Of a DNA stretch of 64,000 nucleotides, positions 47,557 to 58,600 are shown piece by piece. The position numbers were made by a program, and so were the translations under genes. Within the stretch, counting starts at the first letter, position 1. Each line of letters begins with the position of its first letter. The stretch spans positions 248,001 to 312,000 of the forward strand of contig SRSI01000079.1 of assembly GCA_005656395.1 (NCBI GenBank). The letters are read 5' to 3'. This stretch comes from Strongyloides papillosus (Eukaryota > Nematoda > Chromadorea > Rhabditida > Strongyloididae). The notes under the pieces are model-generated. The model searched no databases. It was given only the letters and a program-made list of their open reading frames with translations, and had not been told where the DNA came from.

Positions 47557-48778
47557 ATAGAAAGTAGTAAGTTTATCTTTAGAGATTCACTTTTTTTATC
47601 TGGTATTTTCCTTATAATAAAAAATTTGATGAATAATAACAAATTAATAAATTATTTTTAAATATTTAATTATGCTATATTTACCGATCTAATAGATATT
47701 TAGGAAATATAAAATAATGGAGACATATTAAAGAAACAAATCATTGCACTTAAATATAATATCTAGAAATTCTAATTGATTCCTATTATAGAACTAGTAA
47801 TATAAATTTTTTAAGTGGTGTTGTCCAGAAATTTACCACACGTGTATATAAAAATTATATTCAAAATTACATTATAATATTCATATTTTAGTTACAATAA
47901 TGTAATTTTATATATTTGAGTACGTGTAAATATATGTATATTGTTCCACGTTAAAAAGTAAGAAATTCATTTCAATCTATAAATAAAGTTAAAAATAATA
48001 AACCTGTAATTTACCATTATATCTTTTTTATTATTTTCCAAATTATATAATTAGTTGCTAAATTTGTTATTTATTTTAAAATGCTAGATCAAATTTAAAC
48101 TTTTCAATCAGATTTTACTAAATATTTATTTCAAGAAGACTACATTTTTAGCTTTCTGTATATAATTTTAAACGGTAAATTTTTTTTGATAATAAATTTA
48201 AAAAACTTTTGTTTTTAACTAGAAGATTTAAGCTGTGCTTTTTAGTGAAAACTTAATATTTTTTTGCAAATTCATTATAAATTACATTAGACTTTTTAAT
48301 CTTTGGAATTTTTAATAGATAATAATCTTTACGATGTTATATTTATCCTAAAATGCATTTTTTCTTTACTATATTGAAAAATTATTTTTGAAGATCAACA
48401 TAAATAAGTCATAAGTTTTTTGTTTTAAATAACTTTTTAATAAATTGCTGAAAATTATAAGTCTAAATTTTTTATAGATTTACAAAGATGATAATGAGTG
48501 TTCAATCTTATCATAATATTTAATTAAAAATATTAGTTAAAAATTTTTTTATCCAATCTGTTATGTTATAAACTGATGTATATTGATTAATGTTTATGTT
48601 TGTTATTAAGAAGACTTTATAAAATTGATTTTGAGGTATTGCATTTAAAGTAAATTGAATCATTAAATGAAAAAGTGATATAATAAGAAGTATTAAAAGC
48701 CATTATCATGCAAATAGTCAAAACATTTTATTGATTGAAATGTGTTCTCAAACAAATAGCAATTTAGTTTATATTTTT
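47557..48778. other. Long intergenic stretch, nothing recognised
   Basis: AT-rich and without supportable feature. Confidence 0.4.
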
Positions 48779-49117
48779 ATATATCTTTTATTTGAGTTCT
48801 ATAAATAATTAAATTAGTGGCCATCTTAATGAGATCTTATATTATGTAAATCTTAACTTACTAATTAATTTCAATATACATTTTTACCTTTTCCAAGAAG
48901 GTTAAGTCATGATAATAAAATAAAATACAGTAAAATATATAAGAAATCATTAAATAATTTTCTTTAAAGATTATACAAGATGGCCACTTAATACTTCCCA
49001 GGTATTCACATCAATAACTTTTACAATTCTTGAAATACAAATGTTATATTATAATCATTTTATAGTTGAGATACAGTTATATATCATTATTTGCTATTTG
49101 ATCTCATAACGAAATCG
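48779..49117. repeat. 335-bp dispersed repeat, copy 1, with an LTR-like core
   Basis: It matches 62416-62750 over the whole length. Inside, 48816-48988 has inverted ends AGTGGCCATCTT and AAGATGGCCACT. The core shares blocks with the LTR at 10666 (AGTGGCCA, AACTTACTAATTAAT, TTTTACCTTT), so it may be a divergent solo LTR. Alternatively it is a small TIR element with TTA on both sides. Confidence 0.6.
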
Positions 49118-49189
49118 TAATGCACAGCATTAGAAAATATGAAAAATAATAATATATGTTATGCATATAAATGAATATACAGAGTGGGC

Positions 49190-49943
49190 CAAAAATAACG
49201 TCACAGTCGAGATAAAACACCTTATAACTTTTTTGGTAGATGACATATTTTTATGGTATTATACGCATTTTGTAGAAAATGTGCTAGAGGATAATATATT
49301 GCAAGACCGTTTTTAAGAATGAACTTAAAAATAGTTACATAATTTTTTAATATTTGACATTTAAAAAAAATATTTCTAATTTTATTTAATTTAAACTTAT
49401 TTTCAAATTTAAAATGCATAAATAAATTTCGTAAAAATTCAATATTTCATGCAATTATGTATGAAAATTGATATCTTTTAAGCGACCACTCCCCGATTAA
49501 TTGCACAAATGTGTTATTTCTGAAGCATTATTCATTAACATTTTTAAAATGTTTGCATCTGATTATTCAAAATTGTTTATCATATATAATATTGCGCGCT
49601 TTGATGCAGCTGGGCTCACTATGTAGTGCTTTTTTTATTAATTTTGGGTTGTAGCAGTTGAGCAATTGTTGGTATAATAATAACGAACTATTTTTAACCT
49701 TTCCACAATAGAATATTTTATTACTGAGGTAACAACAGTAGAAAATATATGAAAAAATATAATTTTGTAAAGATGACATTTTTTATGAAGAAATATGCCT
49801 TAAACTAACTTTTCAACATCTAGAATTAATTTTTTAAATAATTGAAATATTATAAGACATACCTTTAGAACAAAAATAAAAACATTTTAATTTAACTTCA
49901 TGTAACTTTTCAAAAAGACCAGTCTTGAGAACGATCTTGTGAT
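49190..49943. mobile_element. TIR element, CAGRGTGGGCC family, copy 1, interrupted
   Basis: It starts CAGAGTGGGCCAAAAATAAC after TA (49188-49189). The block 49246-49510 matches the reverse of 60590-60850, and the block 49840-49930 matches the reverse of 58735-58835. The hAT-like element at 49944 cuts it off. Confidence 0.55.
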
Positions 49944-51908
49944 CGGATATGGGCATTTATCACTTATAAATGATTATATTATCAGTGATATATCTATTAG
50001 TGGTAAAATTTATCAGTGATAAGTTTTGACAAAATTCACTGATCATTTTGGAACATACTATCTGATCAGTGATAATAATTTGTCAGTGAAAAGTTTGTTT
50101 CTTTTACAATAAACGATGATAAAAAATGTAGTGCTTTATTATGACTGATAATAATGCACGAATTATTTTATCTTTGATATTTTTTGGTATTAAGAATTAA
50201 AAGAAAATTTATCAGCGATTTTTGAATAAAGTTTTATTTTCAATTGAGGAATATTTAACATGCTTTGATTAATTAATGAATAAAATTTTTAAATATTATT
50301 ATAATTCAAAAATTTTGTATAAAAACATACATTTTTTAATTTATAGAGGAAAATAATTTTAATGATATTATTTGTAATATTGAAGAATCACTTAATTTTA
50401 ATGATAGTGAATTTGATCTAATGGAAGTTGATGATGTTTTTTCATTTAATAATGCAGATGATAATGTTGATGCAAAAAATTTTTTAACTCATTTTTAATC
50501 GTCAATACGTATATGGTGCCTAAGTCATGAACTAAACCTACTTTTTAAAGATTTAGTAAATATGAAATACTTCAAACTTATACAACATATTTATACATAT
50601 TGCGTATCTATTAGACGTCGTTATAAAATGCATAGTTATTTGAAGCAACATTCCGGTTTAGGAATTATTTTGGTACCCAAAACTCGTTGGATATATTCAT
50701 ATCGTATGATTCATAGGTTTAATCAATAATGTTTTTAATTAAAGAGATTTGATGATTTTTATTTTGATAATGAAGATATCAATGTTGCTAAAGAAATTTA
50801 AAGCTTGTTAAAAATTTTGTACATAACTTTTGAAAATATGCAGAAAAATAGTTTTGGTATGAAAGATGCTGTTTTTATCTTAAGTAAACCAGATTTTTTG
50901 ATAAAAAATTAGAAATAAGAGATTAATTTAAAAATGTATATTTTAAAGCTGTAAAAAAAATTTTCTGATGTTTTGGACATATCTAAAAATCCAATTTTTT
51001 ATATTTTTGCATTTTTTAATCCAAATGTAGATAAAAGACTTTGGCTAACATCGTCAGAAAAAGAAACTGTTATTAATATGCTACAAAAACAGGTTAATTT
51101 AAATAATGGAATTGATTCAGTTCATAATAATAATGAAGATGACGATGATTACATATCAGAACTGAGAAGAAAAAAAATAAATATGTAAATTCTGTAATTT
51201 TTATGGATCCATATTTTCAAACACTACCATATTTTGAATTTGAAAATATAAATCTTCAAAAATATTACAAAGCAATAATTTCAACACCTGCATCTATTGC
51301 TAGAGTAAGTAGAGGGAACATTTTCTTATTCGAAAATGTTATTAGACGGTAGAAAGTCGCGTACATCTATGAAGACAGTAAAAATAAAACTGTTTATAAA
51401 TTTTTCATTAAATAATATTTAAAATCTGTCTTATGTGGAGTTATAATAGAAATTTTAAATAATTTTAGTAATTAAAAGGTTTGCAGTTTTAAAATACAAA
51501 ATATTTTTCAAACGTCTAACTTTTGTAAAAGTGTATTATTGATAAAATGTTTATAATTAAAAATTTGTTTCACTTTATTGTTTGAATTATTTTTAAAATG
51601 GCACGTGATTTTTAAAATTTTATCAGTCGAAGAAGAACTATTATATTTGTATAAAAGTTTTTTAACTTATTATTTAATCAAAAAATACCATTCCTCAATT
51701 GAAAATAAAACTTTATTCAAAAATCACTGATAAATTTTCTTTTAAGTCTTAATACCAAAAATATTTAAGATAAAATAACTTGTGCATCATTATCAGTCAT
51801 AAAAAAGCATTACATTTTTTTTCATCTTTCATAGTTGGAAAAAAATTTATCACTGATAAATATACCACTGATAATATTATCATTGATAAGTGATAAATGC
51901 CCATTCCG
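49944..51908 (+). mobile_element. hAT-like DNA transposon with long terminal inverted repeats
   Basis: The ends are CGGATATGGGCATTTATCAC and, reversed, CGGAATGGGCATTTATCACT. Similarity continues inward for about 300 bp on the left (to 50253) and 220 bp on the right (from 51690), with extra ATCAGTGAT/ATCACTGAT phrases on the left. GTGAT is directly repeated at 49939-49943 and 51909-51913; hAT elements usually duplicate 8 bp, so this is atypical. A decayed transposase lies inside on the plus strand. Confidence 0.72.
50346..51362 (+). pseudogene. hAT-like transposase, several stops and frame shifts
   Basis: Recognisable parts are an acidic N-terminal stretch (~50380-50495), a block with PKTRWIYSYRMIHRF (50679-50725) matching the hAT TRW-S-x-ML-R pattern, a middle block (50973-51188), and a C-terminal block with IISTPASIARVS then FENVIRR (51278-51350), matching the hAT dimerisation region. 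Stops and frame changes separate all of them, so no product is expected. Confidence 0.65.
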
Positions 51909-52193
51909 GTGATAATTCATTTTTCATTTAAACATAAATCAATTATAAAGTAAAAATATATTGAAATAATTATCAAACATTAAAAAATTTACATTTTAAT
52001 TATCAAGGAAGAAAAACAATACATACAATTTTTTTTAAAATAATAAAAAAAATAAAATAATAGATCTTTCAAACAAATATTTTAATATAAATATGATTTT
52101 TTTATCTCTTCATATAATAAAAGCATAGTTTTTTCATAATTGTCAATAAATGGATTGTATTTAATTTACAACTTGGATTTTTTAAAATTTAAA

Positions 52194-52544
52194 ATGAAAT
52201 TATTTTTATTTCTCTTTTTTCTAAATTGTTTTACATTATGCGTAAACAAACTATATGAAGATATAAGATCACTATATAAAAGGCATTGGCATGGACGTTG
52301 GCATGGTGGTAGAGGATATTGTCCTTATCCATATGGTCCAGGAAGCTGGTATCTTAATGGTCCGAAAAGATGGTATCCATATGTTGTTGGAAATACAAAT
52401 ATTGTACAAATTAAATCATGTGTAAATAATAACGACTGTCCACAAGGTTATACTTGCTTCAGAAATCGGTGCTATTTAAATGAAATATTTGACAGAGCGA
52501 TTAACAGATATAATCCATATTTTTACAATAGGCGATCATACTAA
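52194..52544 (+). CDS. Small secreted protein rich in W, G, Y and H with a cysteine motif
   Basis: The product is 116 aa. The frame is open further upstream, but the ATG at 52194 starts a clear signal peptide (MKLFLFLFFLNCFTLC), so it is chosen. After the signal come a basic stretch, then HWHGRWHGGRGYCPYPYGPG and tryptophan-rich turns, then CVNNNDCPQGYTCFRNRCY, a four-cysteine motif like those of nematode EB- or WAP-type knots (resemblance only). The C-terminus is tyrosine- and asparagine-rich. No introns. The composition suggests an extracellular or cuticle-associated protein; function unknown. Confidence 0.75.
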   Translation: MKLFLFLFFLNCFTLCVNKLYEDIRSLYKRHWHGRWHGGRGYCPYPYGPGSWYLNGPKRWYPYVVGNTNIVQIKSCVNNNDCPQGYTCFRNRCYLNEIFDRAINRYNPYFYNRRSY

Positions 52545-52680
52545 TCATTTCATATAGTCTATTTTAAGAATTGTTTGTTTGTTTTACAATTTTTTCTATC
52601 TTACAAAAATTTCAATAGCTTTATAGAAAAACATTGTAATTTTTTCATTTTTTTAGTAAAACTATAAAATAAATAGACAG

Positions 52681-54580
52681 GATGTATTAGAAATCGCGCC
52701 ACTATATGCATTATTATGCGCTACTTCGAAATAATCTAATCAAAAATTTATTTAATAAGTAAAAAAATATAAATATTATAATAATCTAATAGTTAATATT
52801 CCAATGCATATTCCATATTTTTTTTTCCTTACTTTTAATGGTTTTGAGATAAATTCATGAGGTATATCATCAAAAAGTATATTTTATGTGAGCACATTGA
52901 ATACCATTAACCATACAAGTACACATTGTGCCATTATTTAAATATCCTATTGAAATCAATTTCTGAAAATCTTGAATTGTAGACCATGATTTGCTTCTAC
53001 ATACATTTAACATATTTTTAAGCTCTTCATTTGTAATACTACTTCCTATAGCAACACATCTATAGGGATCTGAACGAATTAAAGGAACATTTAATGTTTT
53101 TAGCTCAAAAGCTTCTTTGTATATTTTTCTAGTAATTTTATTAAATTCATCATCATCACTTTCTAATATTTTCGAATTAGCATAAATTATTAACTCTACA
53201 ACTCCTCCAAAATAACCTTCAAGATTTTTTGATCTTCTATAAAAGATACACTAAAAAATAATACAAATTATGTTTTCATGACTTACTTTTATACTTCTAT
53301 TATATGATTCTAAATGATTATTTGTTTTAACTAATGGTCCGTACCAATGTTTATATGTGTTTATGTAAAGATTTTTAAAATATTCTTGAAATTCACTATC
53401 TTCAACTTCATTTAAATTACTTTTTTTTGCAACTTTCCATAAAGCATTAAACAAATCTTCATCAAAACTATAGCTAAGTATCCTGACAAGATTACTATAT
53501 TTTGAATTTTCTGTCAACACTTTGTGATACATGAAAAAAACAACATTTTCTTTTTATATTACCATAAACATTTTTAACAGCACATGTAAAAGCTAATGAA
53601 CAATCTCCCATTACTTGTTTTGGTAAAATTCCATGATTTTTGAGTGTATTAAGCATATTTTCAATAGTTTTTGCGTCTTCTTTAGTTGATATTCCAATAG
53701 CAATTGGAACAAAATTATTTGTTCTACTAACATATCCAAATATATGACAAATTGACTTAATTTTTCCATGTTTATACGTTCCATCCCAATGAAGTATTGA
53801 ACCATTTTTTTTGAAAGATTCAATAAGACTATCAGTGGATAACAATAGAGAAAATTCACCATAATTTGATTCTATATCAATGTTATCATAAATGACATTA
53901 ACTTTATTTTCTTGTTTAATTTTTTCAATTATATCTCTTACATGATCAGTAGAATTTGTGTCTTTTTTATTGTTGGTATAACATATATTTCTTATTTGTT
54001 GTAATGACAAGTTTAACGTAAATTATTGATAAAAGTAAAAAATAATACTAAAATATTTGTTTGTTAACTTACAGAACGAAGAAAAACTTCAATTCGTGAA
54101 GGTGTTGCATTTGAAGAATACATGTCCAATACTACTTTTTTAGTTTGCTCGTCAATAGTAAATTTCTTAGATTCAAAGCAACTTTCATTATGACTAACGT
54201 CTAAAAAACATTATCAAACAGCCTTTTTAAACTTACTATTTGATGATATTATATATATGTTAGCAGTAGGGATGAAAGTAGTACGAAAACGCCTTTTACA
54301 CTTTTCTTTTTTTACATACATAATAACAGAATTCACCTTTTGTTGTTTTTTTCCTCATACTTTCTGAAGCGATTTTATTTTCATACTCCTCTTTATTAAT
54401 TGTGGAAAAGTAAGGAAAAAATGATGACTGTTTGCTCGTCATATTGAAAAAAAATGAAAGACATTGTTATTGGTATCATGTATATATATTATATTGCTTT
54501 AAAAATAATTACAATTTTAGATTTTTTCTTTATGCAAATTGACGTTCATTTTATATATAGTGGCGGACGAAATGTACATC
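52681..54580 (-). mobile_element. Probable MULE transposon
   Basis: Imperfect inverted ends of about 26 bp: GATGTATTAGAAATCGCGCC ACTATAT (52681-52707) and, reversed, GATGTACATTTCGTCCGCC ACTATAT (54580-54555). They enclose a MULE-type transposase gene on the minus strand. No 8-9-bp target duplication was found, so the ends are tentative. Confidence 0.6.
52870..54442 (-). pseudogene. MULE transposase gene, four exons, three defects
   Basis: Exon A 54442-54237 starts at an ATG and has a FLYWCH-like Y-x-C...KCKRR region. Exon B is 54200-54073; exon C runs from ~54010 to 53287; exon D 53250-52870 ends at TGA 52870-52872. Introns A/B and C/D are each 36 nt (GTAAGT...TTTTTTAG). Exon C has the MULE core: WDGTYK (first D), IAIGIS, MGDCSLAF (second D) and FFHVSQSV, then NNHLESYNRS. 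Exon D is open for 126 codons and ends in CTCMVNGIQCAH, a SWIM-type zinc pattern. Defects are a frame slip in an A run in exon A, no AG at the expected acceptor before exon C, and a one-base slip near 53500-53532. Domain order is that of mobile MULE transposases. Confidence 0.72.
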
Positions 54581-56315
54581 TTTTTTTTCAGAATGGTTTA
54601 TCTGGTTAATAAGCGAAATTCAAATTATACGGCTTACAAATTAGAAAATTAATAAAACGTATTATTTTAGAATTAACCACAGAATGATGTACATAAAGTA
54701 GAAAATCTCATCGATCTTTATTGTTTGATTTAATAAAAATCCAAAGTACTTTTTATGTTTATTTAGTTTTAAGAATGAATTTTTATAGCACCATTTATTG
54801 TTACTATAAGTTGTTTATGGTCCTATACACGATTAACTGAAGCAACTATACAGAAGCAAAATTGGTAATAAATTTCTTAGTCACTGTGTTTTAAAAAGAG
54901 CTATTACTTTGCAATATATTTTATGAAATAGATCTTTAAATAACATTTTGAAAAATTATATATTTTGTATATTCATATAAATCAATTTGTTGCTGAAGAA
55001 CTTTAAAAATAATTTTGATTAAATAAAAGTAGTAAATTTTGTTTAATTATTTTATTAGTGCAAAAATGTTGTTGTAGACATTAAAATATACTTAGAAAGA
55101 TTTAAAATAATGGTACCTATATAAGATAATATTTTTTAATCAATAATTTTTTACTACATTATTTAAAAATTAATTTTAAAAAAATTGCTATAAACAGACA
55201 AATTATTAAGCATTATTTTTTGTGTAAAATGATAGATATTAAAACACTAATGATGGCACCACTTTTATAAAACTTGGCAGAATATTTTATAATTAAAAAG
55301 GTTTCAATGTGTTCATTTCTTATTTTTTTTGTATATAAAACTCTATTGAAAGTAAAAAAAAGTACATTTATAATAAAAATTGAACTTTTGTGTTAACTAT
55401 GTGCTTTTTTATATAACTTTATATTATCAACTGATTATATCAATCTTTGTTTTTCAGTTCATTCCTAAACTAAGTTGTTTTTATATCACATTCTTATTAG
55501 TTTATATAGCACATAAAATGTTTATAGAATTATTAGATCATATTTACTCGTAAATATAAATTATTTTCACTTTTATCAGCTAGATAAATTTTAAAAGTTG
55601 ATATACTTGAAATTATTAAATATCGGAAGCATTCAAATTTTATAATATGAAAAAATGTTGTAATTGTTCTTGACATGCTCTACATGATAATTTCAAAAAA
55701 TAATATTTGTTAGAAAAAATTTTTTGAAATTAAAAGTTATTTAATTTAAAATGTCATTTTAATTTAAAATAAAAAATTTTAAAATCATTTTTAGAGGTAG
55801 TAAAAAAAATTCATTAAAAAAATACTTAAATTAAAAAAATTATTATTCTAACTTTTGTTTTAAATAACAAAAAACATTAGAAATCATAGAGTTTTTATCA
55901 TATTTAGAGATTATTATTTTTTATCGTTTAAAAGAAAAAAAATTAAGTCTTTTTAATAAAATAAAAATATTTTAATGTTACGATATAAATAATAAAATGT
56001 TTTTGCTGAAGACAAATAACTTGAATATATATAGTTGGAACTTATCTTTTAAGTATATTAAAATTTAATTTTATTGCTGTTTCAATTAAAATAATAATGA
56101 ATTGAATTCAGAAAGATGGCATATTTTGTAATTTTTAAATTTGAAATATAAAGTAACGTCATATACTACCATTGTTATTTATCATGCTTAAAACATGATT
56201 TCTGTAATATTAATAAACAAAAAATCAAACATAATTTTTCAACATCAAAAATTAATTTTTGAAACTGTTTATTGTATTATTGATATTATACATAACTATT
56301 GTTTGTATTAAATCC
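54581..56315. other. Long intergenic stretch, nothing recognised
   Basis: AT-rich; no frame, repeat or RNA gene supported. Confidence 0.4.
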
Positions 56316-56323
56316 TATAAATA
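56316..56323 (+). promoter_or_regulatory. TATA box of the second astacin gene
   Basis: TATAAATA lies 48 nt upstream of the ATG at 56364. Confidence 0.5.
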
Positions 56324-56363
56324 CTAAAAAAAATTTCATACTATAATACATCAATTCATCATA

Positions 56364-57523
56364 ATGAAACAATTATTCCTTATTTTATTCTTTGCTTTAT
56401 TTTACATCATACAAAATGTAGGTTTTCAATATTAAAATAAATATTTTTTAAGACAATTGAAGCAAAATCATCAAAACCCAGTAAAAAGCCTTCAAAAAAT
56501 CAACAACTACCAGCTTATGTTAAATGTTCACCAGTTAAATATTATCTTCAAGATGATGATATAATCTACTATGCTAAATCTGCTATCGAATTTATAGAGC
56601 ATAACACATTTTTAAAGTTTTCGGAACAAAAAAAGAAAATTAACGGTGTAGGCATAAATTTTTACTATAATAATAAGGAAGATAAAGTAGAGCTATCATA
56701 TGACAGTAAAAAACCTACAATTGTTAATTTGACAAAAAATACTTATAATTCTAAATATTTGGCAAAATTCTATGTTGGCTATGCTTTAGGATTAATCCCA
56801 GAAATTGCACGAAAAGATAGAGATGCTAACGTCGAAATTTTTCCAAAAAATATTTTAGCTAAATATAAGGAATTTTATGATAAAAAAAAAGAATATCCCG
56901 AATCTTATTATACCACAGATTTTGACTATTCATCAATGATGATGTTTAATTCTTCTTTTGGAAGTATTGAAAAGGGAAAGCGTACGTTTAGATCCAAATT
57001 TGATTCATCTTATGAAAAACAAATCGGCGGATTAGGCTTATATTCTTTCAATGATTATAAACGTTTAAATGTTTTGTACTGTAAAGATCAATGCAAAAAA
57101 TCACCGAAGTGCCAAAATAAGGGCTATTATGGTAACAATTGTGAGACATGCAAATGTGTCTATCCTTATGCAGGAGAATCTTGTAAATCTTATGCTAAAA
57201 AAATTGGAACTTGTGAAGAATCAATCTTAAAAGCATATTCCAAACCAAAAACTAAAACATTTAAAAAATATACAGGAGAATGCTACTATATTATAGAAGC
57301 AAAAAATAGTAGAAAGAAAGTAAAATTTGCTATTGTAAACTTTAAAGGTGTTGGTCAATATAAACTCGAAGTCAAATATCGTAATGACAAAGGTGCAGCT
57401 GGATTACTCATAACCCGTGACGTTAAAAATATTGTGTTCCCTTCATTATCTAGTAGTGTAATAGTAACTTATCATACCTACAATAGCAGTAATGCGTTGA
57501 CAATAAAATATCAAGCTAAGTAA
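56364..57523 (+). CDS. Secreted astacin-like protein with a lost zinc site, two exons (56364-56417, 56453-57523)
   Basis: The product is 374 aa after removal of a 35-nt intron (GTAGGT...TTTTTAAG, phase 0). Exon 1 is almost exactly the signal peptide (MKQLFLILFFALFYIIQN). The domain order is as in the 285-1481 astacin: catalytic-like domain, EGF-like module (C228-C262) and CUB-like domain from C272. The zinc site is aligned by the shared ALG...I.E...R.DRD frame (KFYVGYALGLIPEIARKDRD). The three zinc-ligand histidines are F124, Y128 and P134, and the catalytic glutamate is Y125. The Met-turn keeps Met (SMMMF, 179-183) but loses the tyrosine. The CUB has only one cysteine pair. The frame is fully open, so a stable non-catalytic protein is likely; a very young pseudogene is the alternative. 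Confidence 0.87.
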
Positions 57524-58598
57524 AAAAATACTAAATTTACCTTTAAATAATTTAAAAATTTTACTACCCTTTTGAACATAAAATATAATATTTTATTTCT
57601 TTAATATTATTTTGTTCATATGAAAAAAAATTAAACTACAGCAGAGTAAAATAATTTGCAACTTTGAGATCTTCAGTAGGTATAATAAGTTTAATTAATA
57701 TAATCAGCATTGTAGACACTTCTAAATTTCAACTTTGATCATGATAAGAAAAGTTTTAATCATAACATGTATAAGATATGAATTTACTTAAATATGACTG
57801 CTGCGGCAAACATGATGTTTGACAAAAAAATAACTATTATATATATAACATGTCTTCATTGTGTCTTTAGTTATTTTAATATAAACTTTATAAGTTACTC
57901 ATTATTATTTATAAGGTGTTGTAAACACCACAATGGCGTAGTGTGACATATAAAAATTGATTTATAATTTTGCAATAAAGCATAAAAAAATAATTTAATA
58001 ATATGAAACATCATTATTTTATTTTAAGTTGTTTTTCTTGTTCATCAAGAATAATATAATGTTATATAGATATAATAGTCCTTTATAAATTGCAACTTTT
58101 ATACCTACTATTGTTGGTTTAATTGTAAGCAAATGTATATAAGTAATTTTAAATTATTTATAAAGTTTCATACATATTTATAGATTTATAACAAATATAT
58201 TTGATTACAATAACTATTTTTCCATCAATTTTCAAAATAAAGTTTTTAATATGTTAGTAATAAAATTTAAAATAAGTATAGATAAAATAAGAAAATTTTT
58301 CAAATATGATATAAAATTAGCAATTGATTAGTTAAATTAAAAAATAGAAATATTATTTTTCTAAATACATTCGAAAATTGTACAAAAGGCTTTAAACTAT
58401 TGCGTATATTTATTAATATTGATTAATATTTACTAATGATGTTAAAAAAATATTGAGAAATTGTTTTCAAATAACAATTTACAATGTTTATTACTTTATG
58501 CTTCTTGATGTAAAAGCTTTTTTGTGATTAAAGACGAAATTTATAATAAGTATTGATATGAACATAAAAACTGTTTATTTTTAAAATCAACCCTTATT
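57524..58598. other. Intergenic, 3' flank of the astacin-like gene
   Basis: No gene seen. A perfect 6-bp stem with a 3-nt loop (GGTGTT/AACACC, 57915-57929) stands out in AT-rich DNA. Confidence 0.4.
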
Positions 58599-58600
58599 TA

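Noticed and set aside
53611..53862. 83-codon minus-strand frame
   Set aside because: Overlaps the MULE core in another frame; the MULE frame carries the catalytic motifs.
54011..54072. A 25-nt intron with TATTTTAG acceptor in the MULE
   Set aside because: The following frame hits TAA, so the expected acceptor further down (now AC, not AG) is more likely, leaving a splice defect.
57915..57929. Histone-type 3' stem-loop
   Set aside because: GGTGTT/AACACC has the wrong sequence and loop, and no histone gene is nearby.
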